Part shown: in pieces, positions 9,075-17,666 of the stretch | How positions within the stretch are numbered: the first letter of the stretch is position 1 | Layout: each line of letters opens with the position of its first letter | Origin: Arthrobacter sp. TMP15 | Lineage (GTDB): Bacteria; Actinomycetota; Actinomycetes; Actinomycetales; Micrococcaceae | Length of the DNA: 64,000 nt | Direction of reading: 5' to 3' | Assembly (NCBI RefSeq): GCF_039529835.1 | Contig: NZ_CP154262.1 | Location: 930,001-994,000, forward strand | Program-made: the position numbers and the translations under genes | Notes under the pieces: generated by a model | Told to the model about the DNA's origin: nothing | Seen by the model: only the letters and a program-made list of their open reading frames with translations | Databases searched by the model: none

Positions 9075-9221
9075 TTGTGTCTGTTCCGCGGGTTGCCGCG
9101 GTCTGGGCGCCCCACCTGATGGGGACGTTGGACTAAGGCAAGTTTAGCGTTCATTTGGCACGAGCATTTTGCCTCGTCTTCCCTCTAACCCGTGGCCACA
9201 CAAGAATTGAAGGTAGCTTTC

Positions 9222-10130
9222 GTGAACAACTTTGAGTCTCCAGCACGGCAGTCGCTGCGTCTTCTGGCGGTTCATGCCCACCCGGATGATGAAGCAAGTA
9301 AGGGCGCAGCCATGATGGCCTCCTACGTGGCGTCCGGTGTGCAGGTGATGGTGGCCACCTGCACAGGTGGTGAGCGTGGCGACATTCAAAACCCAACGCT
9401 CATTGGTGACCCGCATTCAGCCCGCGACATGGGGGGTGCGCGCCGGCTGGAAATGGCCAATGCAGCCAAAATTTTGGGTATTGCGCATCAGTGGCTGGGG
9501 TTCACTGATTCGGGGCTGCCCGAGGGTGATCCGCTTCCGCACTTGCCGGAGGGGTGCTTTGCGCTGAAGCCGTTGGAGATTGCTGCGGCTCCGTTGGTTC
9601 GGTTGGTTCGTCGTTTTAAACCGCACGTGATTGTTTCCTATGACGAGAACGGTGGATACCCGCATCCGGATCACATCATGACGCACAAGGTCACGATGGA
9701 GGCGTTTAGGGCGGCGGGAAATCCTGAACTGTACCCTGACGCCGGAGAAGCCTGGGAGCCCTCCAAGCTCTATTACGATCTGGCGTTTAACCCGCAGCGC
9801 TTCCGGGCCTTGCACTATGCGTTGGAGGAGGCAGGGCTGGCTTCACCTTATGCAGCGCGCATCGCGTCCTGGTTGGAGGCTGACACTGAGGGGCATACAC
9901 CGCCGGTGAGCAAGCATCCAACCACCACGCAGATTGACTGCGGAGATTATTTTGAGGTTCGTGATGACGCCTTGCGGGCCCATGCAACGCAGGTTGACCC
10001 GGACGGATTCTTCTTTGCTGTGAGCCCGCAAATGCAGCGAAAAGTGTGGCCGTGGGAGGACTACTCGCTGATTGAATCACGTGTCCTGACCTCCCAACCC
10101 GAGAACGACCTATTCGCTGGCCTACGATAG
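9222..10130 (+). CDS. mca: Mycothiol S-conjugate amidase
   Basis: Mca is a zinc amidase that cleaves mycothiol conjugates of electrophiles and antibiotics into a mercapturic acid and GlcN-Ins. The LmbE/PIG-L fold is marked by HAHPDDE at 18-24 and HPDHIMTH at 148-155, which hold zinc ligands. It has 302 residues from GTG 9222, preceded by GAAGGTAG at good spacing. A GTG ten codons upstream (9192) is also open but lacks this site. Length and the TCTGGERGDIQNP block fit Mca rather than the deacetylase MshB. It implies that the organism makes mycothiol. Confidence 0.93.
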   Translation: MNNFESPARQSLRLLAVHAHPDDEASKGAAMMASYVASGVQVMVATCTGGERGDIQNPTLIGDPHSARDMGGARRLEMANAAKILGIAHQWLGFTDSGLPEGDPLPHLPEGCFALKPLEIAAAPLVRLVRRFKPHVIVSYDENGGYPHPDHIMTHKVTMEAFRAAGNPELYPDAGEAWEPSKLYYDLAFNPQRFRALHYALEEAGLASPYAARIASWLEADTEGHTPPVSKHPTTTQIDCGDYFEVRDDALRAHATQVDPDGFFFAVSPQMQRKVWPWEDYSLIESRVLTSQPENDLFAGLR

Positions 10131-10187
10131 ATAGTGGATGTTTCCCGTTGACACCAAGTTGCTCGGGGACAAAACGAAAGACGAATT

Positions 10188-10595
10188 GTGCACACACTGA
10201 TTTTGCTTGCCACCACTGATCCCGCTATTCCCACTCAGCCAGGGCTTCGCCCGGGTTTGACCGAGGACCAAATCACCCCCGGTCTGTTGGGTTTCGCCGT
10301 CACGTTCGGCATTGTGGTGATCATGTTCTTTTTGATTCGCGACATGGTCAAGCGCATTCGCCGTATTCGCTACCGGGCACAAGTTGAGGAAGGCCGGGTC
10401 AGCGGATCCCATGGCCCTGCTGCCGATCATATGGGTATTCCCATTAGAGCGGACGACGCCGGGACCTCAGTTCCAGCGCACTCCCCAGTCTCCGGTGTGG
10501 TTGCGGAAAAGCCTGACGAAACTGATGCCGGGGCTGTGCCTGGTGCAGGGAGCACAGGCACCGCTGGTAATCCTGAGAACACGGATACTAAGTAG
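10188..10595 (+). CDS. Small conserved membrane protein downstream of mca
   Basis: A 135-residue protein with one membrane span at about residues 34-52 (LLGFAVTFGIVVIMFFLI), followed by a basic cytoplasmic patch (RDMVKRIRRIRYR) and a long Gly/Ala/Pro-rich disordered tail. The basic patch after the span predicts N-out, C-in topology. I do not recognise a domain. It sits 57 bases after mca and just before the DUF255 gene, in line with both, and is probably part of the mca transcript. Confidence 0.7.
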   Translation: MHTLILLATTDPAIPTQPGLRPGLTEDQITPGLLGFAVTFGIVVIMFFLIRDMVKRIRRIRYRAQVEEGRVSGSHGPAADHMGIPIRADDAGTSVPAHSPVSGVVAEKPDETDAGAVPGAGSTGTAGNPENTDTK

Positions 10596-10598
10596 CAT
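10593..10598 (+). promoter_or_regulatory. -10 element (TAGCAT) overlapping the preceding stop codon
   Basis: The first three bases are the TAG stop of the small membrane protein. The hexamer ends 6 nt before the ATG of the DUF255 gene, which points to an internal promoter and a leaderless transcript. Confidence 0.4.
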
Positions 10599-10604
10599 CC
10601 GGCA

Positions 10605-12797
10605 ATGAACCGCTTGGCAGGTGAACCCAGTGCTTACCTTCGCCAGCACGCGCAAAATCCGGTTGCGTGGCAGCCTTTTGATGCGGAGGCGTTTGCTGAA
10701 TCCGTAGCACGTGACGTACCCATTTTTCTGTCAGTGGGATATGCCGCCTGCCATTGGTGCCATGTTATGGCGGGGGAGTCCTTTGAAGACCCGGTGACAG
10801 CGGACTACCTCAACGAACACTTTGTTTCTATCAAGGTTGATCGCGAAGAACGCCCAGATGTAGACGATGCTTACATGGCAGCCACCCAGGCACTCAGCGG
10901 GGAGGGCGGCTGGCCCATGAGTGTTTTTTTGACTCCTGAGGGAAAAGCCTTCTACGCCGGCACGTACTTCCCACCAAGTCCGGGACGTGGGCGCCCGTCT
11001 TTTACTCAGGTGCTTGCCGCAGTTAATGAGGCGTGGTGCGAACGCAGAGACCAGGTGGAAAAGACCGCAGAGTCCCTCTCCGAGGCGTTGGCTAAACCTA
11101 TCTGGCAAGTGCGAAGCGCCGCCACAACGGCGGTTGAGCTTTCGGTACAGCCAGAGCCAGCATGGTTGAGGGCCACCGAAGACGCAGTTGCTGCCATAGC
11201 CGGGACAGAGGACCTGATCCATGGCGGGTTTGGTTCGGCACCGAAGTTCCCGCCCACTCCCGGCCTTGAATTTTTGATCCGGCATGCCGCATCAAAAGCC
11301 ACGGACACTGCCACCGGCGCGTCGGCGAAACAGGCTCATGGGCTGGTTGGCCGAACCTTGAATGCCATGGTGCATTCGGCATTATTCGATCAGCTGGGTG
11401 GCGGGTTTGCCCGTTACAGTGTGAGTGCGGATTGGTCTGAGCCGCACTACGAGAAAATGCTCTACGACAACGCAGGCCTCCTCCAAGTACTTGTGCACTG
11501 GGTGAGGATCGCGGAGAAGTTCCCGCAGCAAAGCCTTGCCGACGATGAACCAGGACTGCGTGTAAGGGTGCCGTCATTAGGAGCTCGTGGTGCCCGGGAA
11601 GCGGCCGTGGCAACGATTTCCTGGCTCATGGATGAGATGCGGCTCCCTGGCGGGGCATTTGCTTCCTCACTTGATGCAGACACAGTTGTTGATGGCATCC
11701 ACCACGAGGGTGCTAGCTATAAGTGGAGCATGGCCGAACTTCAAACTGCCGCGCATGCCAGCACAGAAGTGGGCAGTCAAAAACTGGCCGAGGACGTTGC
11801 ACGGGCTATGGGCGTGCCAAACGACGCCGTGCCCCAAACGTATCCGTTACATCCTTCGCGGCCGCTCTCCGAGCTGCAGCAGAAGCAGTGGGAACGGATT
11901 AAACCGGCACTGCGGAGGCTACGCGCGGCGCGGGTGATGCCAGCGCGGGATGAGAAAGTAGTGGCGTCCTGGAATGCCATGCTGATGGAGGCATTGGCCG
12001 AAGCCGCCATGGTGCTGGAGGAACCCGCGTACCTGGCAACCGCCGTCGAACTTGGAGAATATTTATCCACAGTGCATTGGGACGGAGAGTTGCTGCGGGT
12101 TTCCCATGATGGGCAGGCGCGCGGTATCAAGGGTTTGCTGGAAGATTATGCGGCCTGCGCCAAAGGTTACTTGACGCTTTATGCGGCCAGCGGTGACAGA
12201 CGCTGGTTTGATTTTGCCGGGACGTTGATTTGCGACTTGGAACGGGACTTCATAGCCGATGGTGTGGTGTACAACCATGGTGCCCACGAAGGTTCTGACT
12301 CCGCGCTGCAAGGCTCACGATTTGCAGACCCCTTCGATAACGCCACAACCAGCGCCGTGGCCATGATGGCTGGGGCTTTCATCTCTTGGTCGGCGTACAC
12401 CGGATCGGGCAGGCACCGCGTTATTGCTGAGAATCTGTTGGCAGGTGTTCCCGAACTGGCTAAGAGAGCGCCGCGGTCCGCTGGTGGATTACTTGCCCAG
12501 GCAGAGGCTCTGCTGGCTGGGCCGTTTGAGACGGCGATTGTAGGTCCTGCCGGCCATGACCGTGAGAAGTTGCTGCACGCGGCTTGGTGTTCGGCTTCCC
12601 CTGGGATGGTCATTGGAGTGTGGGATGGCGCCGGGGAACCGCCATTGGCGCTGTTTGAAGGACGCAGTGTGGCGCAGCGCTCTTGTAAACAGGGGCAGCA
12701 ACCAGTTGCGGCGGGAGTGCTGGCATATATTTGCCGCAACATGGTGTGCACAAACCCAGTTTCAACGGCGCTTGAAGTACGGCAACGCTTCATCTGA
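10605..12797 (+). CDS. DUF255 thioredoxin-domain protein (YyaL/SSP411-like)
   Basis: A 730-residue protein of the family named for spermatogenesis-associated protein 20. It has an N-terminal thioredoxin-like DUF255 domain with a CxxC-type site, C49-H-W-C52, in YAACHWCHVMAGESF. After this comes a long alpha/alpha-toroid region like N-acylglucosamine epimerases and glycosidases, with the conserved HYEKMLYDNAGLLQ (about 284-297) and DEKVVASWNAML. The biochemical role of the family is unsettled; both redox and carbohydrate activity have been proposed. Its place after mca may indicate a thiol-related role. Length is normal for the family. Confidence 0.9.
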   Translation: MNRLAGEPSAYLRQHAQNPVAWQPFDAEAFAESVARDVPIFLSVGYAACHWCHVMAGESFEDPVTADYLNEHFVSIKVDREERPDVDDAYMAATQALSGEGGWPMSVFLTPEGKAFYAGTYFPPSPGRGRPSFTQVLAAVNEAWCERRDQVEKTAESLSEALAKPIWQVRSAATTAVELSVQPEPAWLRATEDAVAAIAGTEDLIHGGFGSAPKFPPTPGLEFLIRHAASKATDTATGASAKQAHGLVGRTLNAMVHSALFDQLGGGFARYSVSADWSEPHYEKMLYDNAGLLQVLVHWVRIAEKFPQQSLADDEPGLRVRVPSLGARGAREAAVATISWLMDEMRLPGGAFASSLDADTVVDGIHHEGASYKWSMAELQTAAHASTEVGSQKLAEDVARAMGVPNDAVPQTYPLHPSRPLSELQQKQWERIKPALRRLRAARVMPARDEKVVASWNAMLMEALAEAAMVLEEPAYLATAVELGEYLSTVHWDGELLRVSHDGQARGIKGLLEDYAACAKGYLTLYAASGDRRWFDFAGTLICDLERDFIADGVVYNHGAHEGSDSALQGSRFADPFDNATTSAVAMMAGAFISWSAYTGSGRHRVIAENLLAGVPELAKRAPRSAGGLLAQAEALLAGPFETAIVGPAGHDREKLLHAAWCSASPGMVIGVWDGAGEPPLALFEGRSVAQRSCKQGQQPVAAGVLAYICRNMVCTNPVSTALEVRQRFI

Positions 12798-12899
12798 TTG
12801 TGTCAGGGTGTTTCCGCCGGGAAGTCTTCCCATCAGTTACATTGTTCAAGACACTTCTCCGTTCGGGGATCTGTGGGGAGATTCCGGAAGGAAAGCAGA

Positions 12900-13994
12900 A
12901 TGCGTATTATGCGCCGTATAGTTTTTCCCGTCGTGTGGGTGCTGATATTTAGTGTCATAGCGGTGGCACTGGTCAAGATCGCGTTCATTGACGGGTTGCA
13001 GGATGACGGCGAACAAATCATCCCGCACGCCCGCATTGAGGCTCCGCTCATAGAGACCGGCCGCGCCACCGTGAGAAATACTGTGGACCTTACGGGCTCG
13101 GTACAAAGTAATGCGGCCATCGCGCTGCGGTCAACGGCGGCCGGCAAAGTGGTCTTCTTTTTTGTTGACAAGGGAGCCCACGTGGCTGCCGGGGACAAGA
13201 TTTTCCAGATCCGTAGTGAGGTGCTCTCCGAACCTGACGCAGCCCCTGCTGCTCCCGCTGAACCCGATGCCCCCATCGTGCCGGCGCCGGGCCCGGTGTA
13301 TTCATACACTGACGTTGTAGCCACTGCCGAGGGCACGTTGGAGACCCTCACGCTATTGCTGAACCAAGAAACCAGTGTTGGCGAAAATGCAGGAACCATT
13401 GCACCCGGCACGTTTTCTATTACCGGATCCCTCACCACAGCCCAGCAATTGCGTCTCATGGGCAAACCAACAACGGCCACCGGCACCGTGACCAACGGTC
13501 CGGCACCTTTTGGTTGCCAAAACGTCCAAATCAGCAATAGTAAAACTCCGGGGGAATCGAACCCTGGCGCGCAGAATGCACCCGGCATGGACCCGGCTGC
13601 CGCTAGTGTCCCCGGTTTTGATCCCGGTGTCGGCCAGGGCCCGCCTGTTGAAAACGGCAGTGGCCAGGTCAGCTGCGCAGTGCCCATGAACATTGTTGTG
13701 TTCCCCGGGCTGGGCGCCACCATCACCTTGGTAGCTGGTGAAGCCAAGGATGTGCTGACACTGCCGCTAACTGCTGTGAAAGGCAGTGTCCAAAACGGCA
13801 TTGTCTGGATTTCGGCGGCGGATGGTGCCGGAGCACCCCAGGAGCGCCCCGTTGTTCTGGGCCTGAACGACGGTGAAAAAGTGGAGATCTCCTCCGGCTT
13901 GACCGAGGGGGAAGCGGTGTTGGAGTTTGTCCCGGGTACGGATGCTTTGTTACCTGAGGGCCAGATGCCCGGCTTCGGCCCGATGAGGGGCTGA
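12900..13994 (+). CDS. ABC exporter periplasmic-adaptor-like (HlyD/MacA family) protein
   Basis: A 364-residue protein with one N-terminal membrane anchor (about residues 6-25), a biotinyl-lipoyl-like block (SNAAIALRSTAAGKVVFFFVDKG), a Pro/Ala-rich insertion near 107-130, and a C-terminal beta-barrel region ending in LNDGEKVEISSGLTEGEAV, typical of MacA/HlyD adaptors. ATG 12900 has GGAAGGAAAG in front; an upstream open frame to 12798 lacks this. A second Gly/Pro/Asn-rich insert lies near residue 220-260. It heads an operon with an ATPase and a FtsX-like permease, as in Gram-positive MacAB-type exporters. The cargo is unknown. Confidence 0.82.
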   Translation: MRIMRRIVFPVVWVLIFSVIAVALVKIAFIDGLQDDGEQIIPHARIEAPLIETGRATVRNTVDLTGSVQSNAAIALRSTAAGKVVFFFVDKGAHVAAGDKIFQIRSEVLSEPDAAPAAPAEPDAPIVPAPGPVYSYTDVVATAEGTLETLTLLLNQETSVGENAGTIAPGTFSITGSLTTAQQLRLMGKPTTATGTVTNGPAPFGCQNVQISNSKTPGESNPGAQNAPGMDPAAASVPGFDPGVGQGPPVENGSGQVSCAVPMNIVVFPGLGATITLVAGEAKDVLTLPLTAVKGSVQNGIVWISAADGAGAPQERPVVLGLNDGEKVEISSGLTEGEAVLEFVPGTDALLPEGQMPGFGPMRG

Positions 13995-13999
13995 TCCCA

Positions 14000-14827
14000 A
14001 TGAGCATTTTTCCAGAAGAAGCTCCAGAAGAAGCTCCAGAAGAACCAACTGAGAAGTCTGTAGAAACAACCAATCGTGAGAGCGCCGCCGTGCACAATTC
14101 TGCGCCCGCTTTGGTGGATCTGTGCAACGTGACACGGACCGTGCTGCTTGCTGATGACCAGGAGTTGCATATCCTGCGCGGCATTGACCTGCAGATACGT
14201 GCAGGTGACCACACCGCCATCGTTGGCCGTTCGGGCTGCGGAAAATCCACGTTGCTGAACATCCTGGGGCTTTTGGATGTGCCCAGCAGCGGGCAGTTGC
14301 GTTTTGAGGGCAAGCCTGTGGAAAAACTGCGCAACAACACCCGGGCGAAGCTCCGCGGCTCCAGCATCGGCTTCGTATTCCAGCAATTCAACCTGTTGCC
14401 CGGCCGCACAGCATTGGAAAACGTGGTGACACCGCTGATGTACGCCGGCCGGAAAGAATTTTGGCGTCGCAACGAACTCGGTATGGAAATGCTTGATCGG
14501 GTTGGGCTCTGCGCCCGTGCCGGCACACAGCCGCACATGCTCTCCGGCGGTGAACAGCAGCGGGTGGCAATAGCCCGGGCGCTTGTTAGACGGCCCCGAC
14601 TCATTCTGGCGGATGAGCCTACCGGGGCCCTTGATGTGGAAACCGGCCAGGTAGTTATGGACTTGCTGGATGCCATCGCTACCGAATCTGGTGCAGCGTT
14701 GGTAACTATCACTCACGATCTCAATGTTGCAGCACGGGCCCGCAGCAGGTATCGCCTTGACGCCGGTGTCCTGAGTGCCACTGAGGGTATTGGCCCGGCG
14801 GCATTGATTGCGCAGGCTCACGCATGA
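14000..14827 (+). CDS. ABC transporter ATP-binding protein, MacB/LolD type
   Basis: A 275-residue nucleotide-binding subunit with Walker A GRSGCGKST at 76-84, the ABC signature LSGGEQQR near 180, and Walker B with the MacB/LolD-typical DEPTGALD near 202-209. The start ATG lies 5 bases after the adaptor stop, with GAGGGG upstream. The N-terminus carries an acidic tandem repeat (PEEA-type, from three 12-bp units at 14012-14047) not usual for the family and probably disordered. The gene overlaps the permease by ATGA. Confidence 0.93.
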   Translation: MSIFPEEAPEEAPEEPTEKSVETTNRESAAVHNSAPALVDLCNVTRTVLLADDQELHILRGIDLQIRAGDHTAIVGRSGCGKSTLLNILGLLDVPSSGQLRFEGKPVEKLRNNTRAKLRGSSIGFVFQQFNLLPGRTALENVVTPLMYAGRKEFWRRNELGMEMLDRVGLCARAGTQPHMLSGGEQQRVAIARALVRRPRLILADEPTGALDVETGQVVMDLLDAIATESGAALVTITHDLNVAARARSRYRLDAGVLSATEGIGPAALIAQAHA

Positions 14828-16035
14828 CCGCGTTCATCTCCACCCTGGTCGAGGCGTGGTCAGAGCTGCGCATTCACAAAACCCGGATACTACTGTCCCT
14901 GATAGGGGTGGCCCTCTCGGTTGCCGTTCTGACAACAGTGGTGGGTGTAGGAAACCTGGCACGGGAGGGAATGGCCCTGAATTCCGAGCGCGACGGGGGC
15001 AGGGAAGCCACCTTGAGCGTCAGCATTCAAAACGGTCCGAGTCTTGGCCAAAGCCTCAGCACGGAGAAGACCACCCGAATTCTGGATGCCACGGTTGCCC
15101 GGCATGGCTTCACGCACTCCACTCGATTGCTGCGTTCGCAGGGCCGCTTTCAGTTTCCCAGAGGCGTCCAGAACGTGGAATTGACCGTGGTGGATCCGCC
15201 TTATGGTGTCATTCATCGAGTGAACCTCACCCAAGGCGGGTGGTTCGCCGCGGACGACGCCGACAGGCTGGCTCCCGCCGTCGTTGTCAATGAAGCTTTT
15301 TACCTAGCCGCCGGACAGCCTGATCTCACCGTTGATCCGCAAGTCCCGGTTCTCGGGAGCACCAAAGCCACCTCAGTGATCATTGGTGTGGTGCCAAATG
15401 CTTATCCGGAGGCGATGCCGCAGGCATTTATCTTGAGCGAGGCCGCACAACTTGTGGGGGTGAGCGAGGACCCTTGGGATGGCGGTGCCGGTGTGGAACT
15501 AAGAATTTGGGCTCCTGCTGGAATGGCGGAGCAGCTGGTGGCAGTGCTCAGCACTGAGCTGTCCCAGCAGCTTCCTGGCGCCTACGTGAATGTGTACCGC
15601 AGCGATTACGCAGCCTACGGGGATCCCTTCGCCATGGTGACTTTGATGGTCTCAGGCATAGCCACTTTGATACTGCTGCTGGGGGCAGTGGGACTGCTGA
15701 ATATCTCCATGGTCACGGTGCGGTACAGGGTGCGCGAGATTGGTATTAGACGCAGCTTTGGAGCAACCTCGGGGAGAATCTTCACCGGTGTCATGATGGA
15801 ATCTGTGGTGGGCACTACAGTGGCCGGAGCGGTTGGGGTCATGCTGGCAGTCGCTATTGTAAAAAACCCCATCGTGGAATCGAAGGTGGCTCCTGGTCTG
15901 GAGGCTTACCCTGCATTCCCTGTGGAGGCTGCGCTGCTTGGCTTGGGTGCAGCCGTCCTTGTTGGTGCTCTGGCTGGCGCCATTCCCGCCTTGGTTGCGA
16001 TCCGTGTGAAAGTTATTGACGCCATCAGATTCTAA
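14824..16035 (+). CDS. ABC transporter permease, MacB/FtsX type
   Basis: A 403-residue permease with one N-terminal span (about 23-43), a large extracytoplasmic domain (MacB periplasmic-core-like, about 45-265), and three C-terminal spans beginning near residue 272. The block YRVREIGIRRSFGATSGRI after the second span is the conserved coupling region. With the preceding adaptor and ATPase it should form a mechanotransducing exporter for a peptide, lipid or antibiotic. No regulator is adjacent and I see no precursor peptide gene. Confidence 0.9.
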   Translation: MTAFISTLVEAWSELRIHKTRILLSLIGVALSVAVLTTVVGVGNLAREGMALNSERDGGREATLSVSIQNGPSLGQSLSTEKTTRILDATVARHGFTHSTRLLRSQGRFQFPRGVQNVELTVVDPPYGVIHRVNLTQGGWFAADDADRLAPAVVVNEAFYLAAGQPDLTVDPQVPVLGSTKATSVIIGVVPNAYPEAMPQAFILSEAAQLVGVSEDPWDGGAGVELRIWAPAGMAEQLVAVLSTELSQQLPGAYVNVYRSDYAAYGDPFAMVTLMVSGIATLILLLGAVGLLNISMVTVRYRVREIGIRRSFGATSGRIFTGVMMESVVGTTVAGAVGVMLAVAIVKNPIVESKVAPGLEAYPAFPVEAALLGLGAAVLVGALAGAIPALVAIRVKVIDAIRF

Positions 16036-16048
16036 ACGCGGGGGCTTT

Positions 16049-16086
16049 GGACTACTTAAAAACCACAAGGACTACTTAAAAACCAC
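16049..16086 (-). repeat. Direct duplication covering the 3' end of the hemolysin III gene
   Basis: The 18-mer ggactacttaaaaaccac occurs at 16049-16066 and 16069-16086. The second copy encodes the last residues and stop codon of the minus-strand hemolysin III gene; the first is an extra copy of this gene tail. Confidence 0.7.
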
Positions 16087-16719
16087 TAGCACCACGGCTG
16101 TAAAGTGAATGGCAAAGGCGGCCACCGTCAGGGCATGAAACAACTCGTGGAACCCGAAATGGCGGGCACTAAAATTGGGTTTCTTGATTCCATAGATGAC
16201 GGCGCCGGCAATGTATAGCGCGCCGCCAAGGCAAATCAGGACCGTGGGCAGGGCACCGGCTGCCCAGAACTCCGGGAGGAAGAACAAGGCTGTGATGCCT
16301 AGCAGCACATAAATGGGGACGTAGAGCCAGCGTGGTGCACGCACCCAAAGCACACGGAACAAGACCCCTGCAATGGCCCCGATCCAAATCATCCACAGCA
16401 ATAGCGTGGCTGTTGGGCGGGCCAGCATGAGGAAGGACAAGGGGGTGTAGGAGCCCGCTATCACCAACATAATATTGCTGTGATCAAGTCGTTTCAGTGT
16501 TGCCGAGGTCTTCGGTGACCAGTTGCCACGGTGATATAGTGCGCTTGTACCAAAAAGAAGTACGCCCGTGGCCACGTAGATGGCACATGCAATCTTGGCG
16601 GCGGTTCCCGGGGCCAGTGCCACAAGGATAATTCCGGCAATCAAAACCAGGGGTGCCGAGCCCGCGTGGAGCCAACCGCGCCACGAAGGTTTTTGCTGTA
16701 TTTCGTGCACGGTAACCAT
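16072..16719 (-). CDS. trhA: Hemolysin III family (TrhA/PAQR) membrane protein
   Basis: A 215-residue protein with seven predicted membrane spans. It has the family histidines and serine: SALYHRGNW near the second span, RLDHSNIMLVIAGSYTPL, and HFGFHELFHAL near the C-terminus. These motifs match the PAQR metal-hydrolase fold; the bacterial family has been linked to membrane lipid homeostasis, and hemolysis is a historical name. I choose ATG 16719 because a TATGCT hexamer lies 6 nt upstream. A GTG at 16743 is the alternative, without a ribosome site. Confidence 0.9.
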   Translation of the reverse strand: MVTVHEIQQKPSWRGWLHAGSAPLVLIAGIILVALAPGTAAKIACAIYVATGVLLFGTSALYHRGNWSPKTSATLKRLDHSNIMLVIAGSYTPLSFLMLARPTATLLLWMIWIGAIAGVLFRVLWVRAPRWLYVPIYVLLGITALFFLPEFWAAGALPTVLICLGGALYIAGAVIYGIKKPNFSARHFGFHELFHALTVAAFAIHFTAVVLVVFK

Positions 16720-16725
16720 ACTAAA

Positions 16726-16731
16726 AGCATA
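16726..16731 (-). promoter_or_regulatory. -10 element (TATGCT) for hemolysin III gene
   Basis: It reads TATGCT on the minus strand and ends 6 nt before ATG 16719. This supports that start and a leaderless message. Confidence 0.45.
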
Positions 16732-16893
16732 ACCCGCCACCACCTAAGTTACCTATGAGTAACAAAGGTTGGGGAAGTGCTTGGTGAGAATTTGCTCCCT
16801 GTGCGGGTAATCTAGAGCTAGCAAGTTTCGCAGGCCGCAGGGCCATAATTCGTAAAGGTCCGGTGCGCGCGTATGTGGCTGTCCTCCGGCTCC

Positions 16894-17655
16894 GTGCGAA
16901 TGCCCAGACTGTTATACAACTTCTACGAGCGGCGACTTGCATGCTCGCTTGATCTGAGCAGCGTCCCGGCCCATATTGGCGTCATGGTGGATGGCAACCG
17001 CCGTTGGGCCAAGCAGTTCAATGCCCCCACTGGGCACGGGCATCAGGCCGGTGCAGATAAAATCCTGGAGTTCCTTGGCTGGTGTCAAGACCTGGGCATC
17101 AAAGTTGTCACCTTGTACATGCTCTCAACCGATAACATGAGCCGCTCACCTGAAGAGCTTGATGAACTCATGGGCATTATCGCCAACACCCTGGATCTGC
17201 TGGATGCCGATAACAACATCAGCGTCCATGCCATGGGTGCCCCCGAACTTCTACCGGATTACCTGGCCACCCGTCTTTCTTCCCTGACGGCCCGGGTGCC
17301 GGCAACAGAGCGTATTCATGTGAACATGGCCATCGGCTACGGTGGGCGGCGTGAAATTGTCGATGCCGTTCGTGAACTTTTGCATGACGCCGACGCTGCC
17401 GGGCGTCCCATGGCGCAGGTGGCCGCGGATCTAAGCGTTGCGGACATTTCCAAGTTCCTTTATACCCGTGGCCAGCCCGATCCGGACTTGGTTATTCGCA
17501 CCTCTGGGGAACAGCGACTTTCAGGGTTCTTGATGTGGCAGAGCGCCTACAGTGAATTTTACTTTTGTGAGGCACTCTGGCCGGCATTCCGAAAGATTGA
17601 CTTCCTGCGTGCCCTGCGCGATTACGCCGGCCGCAGTCGCCGGTATGGCAGCTAG
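16894..17655 (+). CDS. uppS: Isoprenyl transferase (cis-prenyl diphosphate synthase)
   Basis: The enzyme chains isopentenyl diphosphate units in cis to build the polyprenyl phosphate carrier for cell-wall precursors. The UPP-synthase family motifs are complete: HIGVMVDGNRRWAKQ with the catalytic aspartate, GYGGRREIVDA, and the C-terminal RTSGEQRLSGFLMWQSAYSE. The length from GTG 16894 is 253 residues. In-frame ATGs at 16873 and 16900 are possible; the related N-terminus (M-x-x-P-R-x-L-Y) aligns best with 16894. No ribosome site is clear. Actinobacteria often have two paralogues (Z,E-farnesyl and decaprenyl types), and the product length cannot be decided here. Confidence 0.92.
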   Translation: MRMPRLLYNFYERRLACSLDLSSVPAHIGVMVDGNRRWAKQFNAPTGHGHQAGADKILEFLGWCQDLGIKVVTLYMLSTDNMSRSPEELDELMGIIANTLDLLDADNNISVHAMGAPELLPDYLATRLSSLTARVPATERIHVNMAIGYGGRREIVDAVRELLHDADAAGRPMAQVAADLSVADISKFLYTRGQPDPDLVIRTSGEQRLSGFLMWQSAYSEFYFCEALWPAFRKIDFLRALRDYAGRSRRYGS

Positions 17656-17666
17656 GCCAGCCCCGA

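Noticed and set aside
12833-14821. 662-codon open frame on the minus strand
   Set aside because: It lies antisense to the adaptor and ABC ATPase genes, whose plus-strand frames carry complete family motifs; the antisense translation has low-complexity Ser/Pro/Thr content and no recognisable domain.
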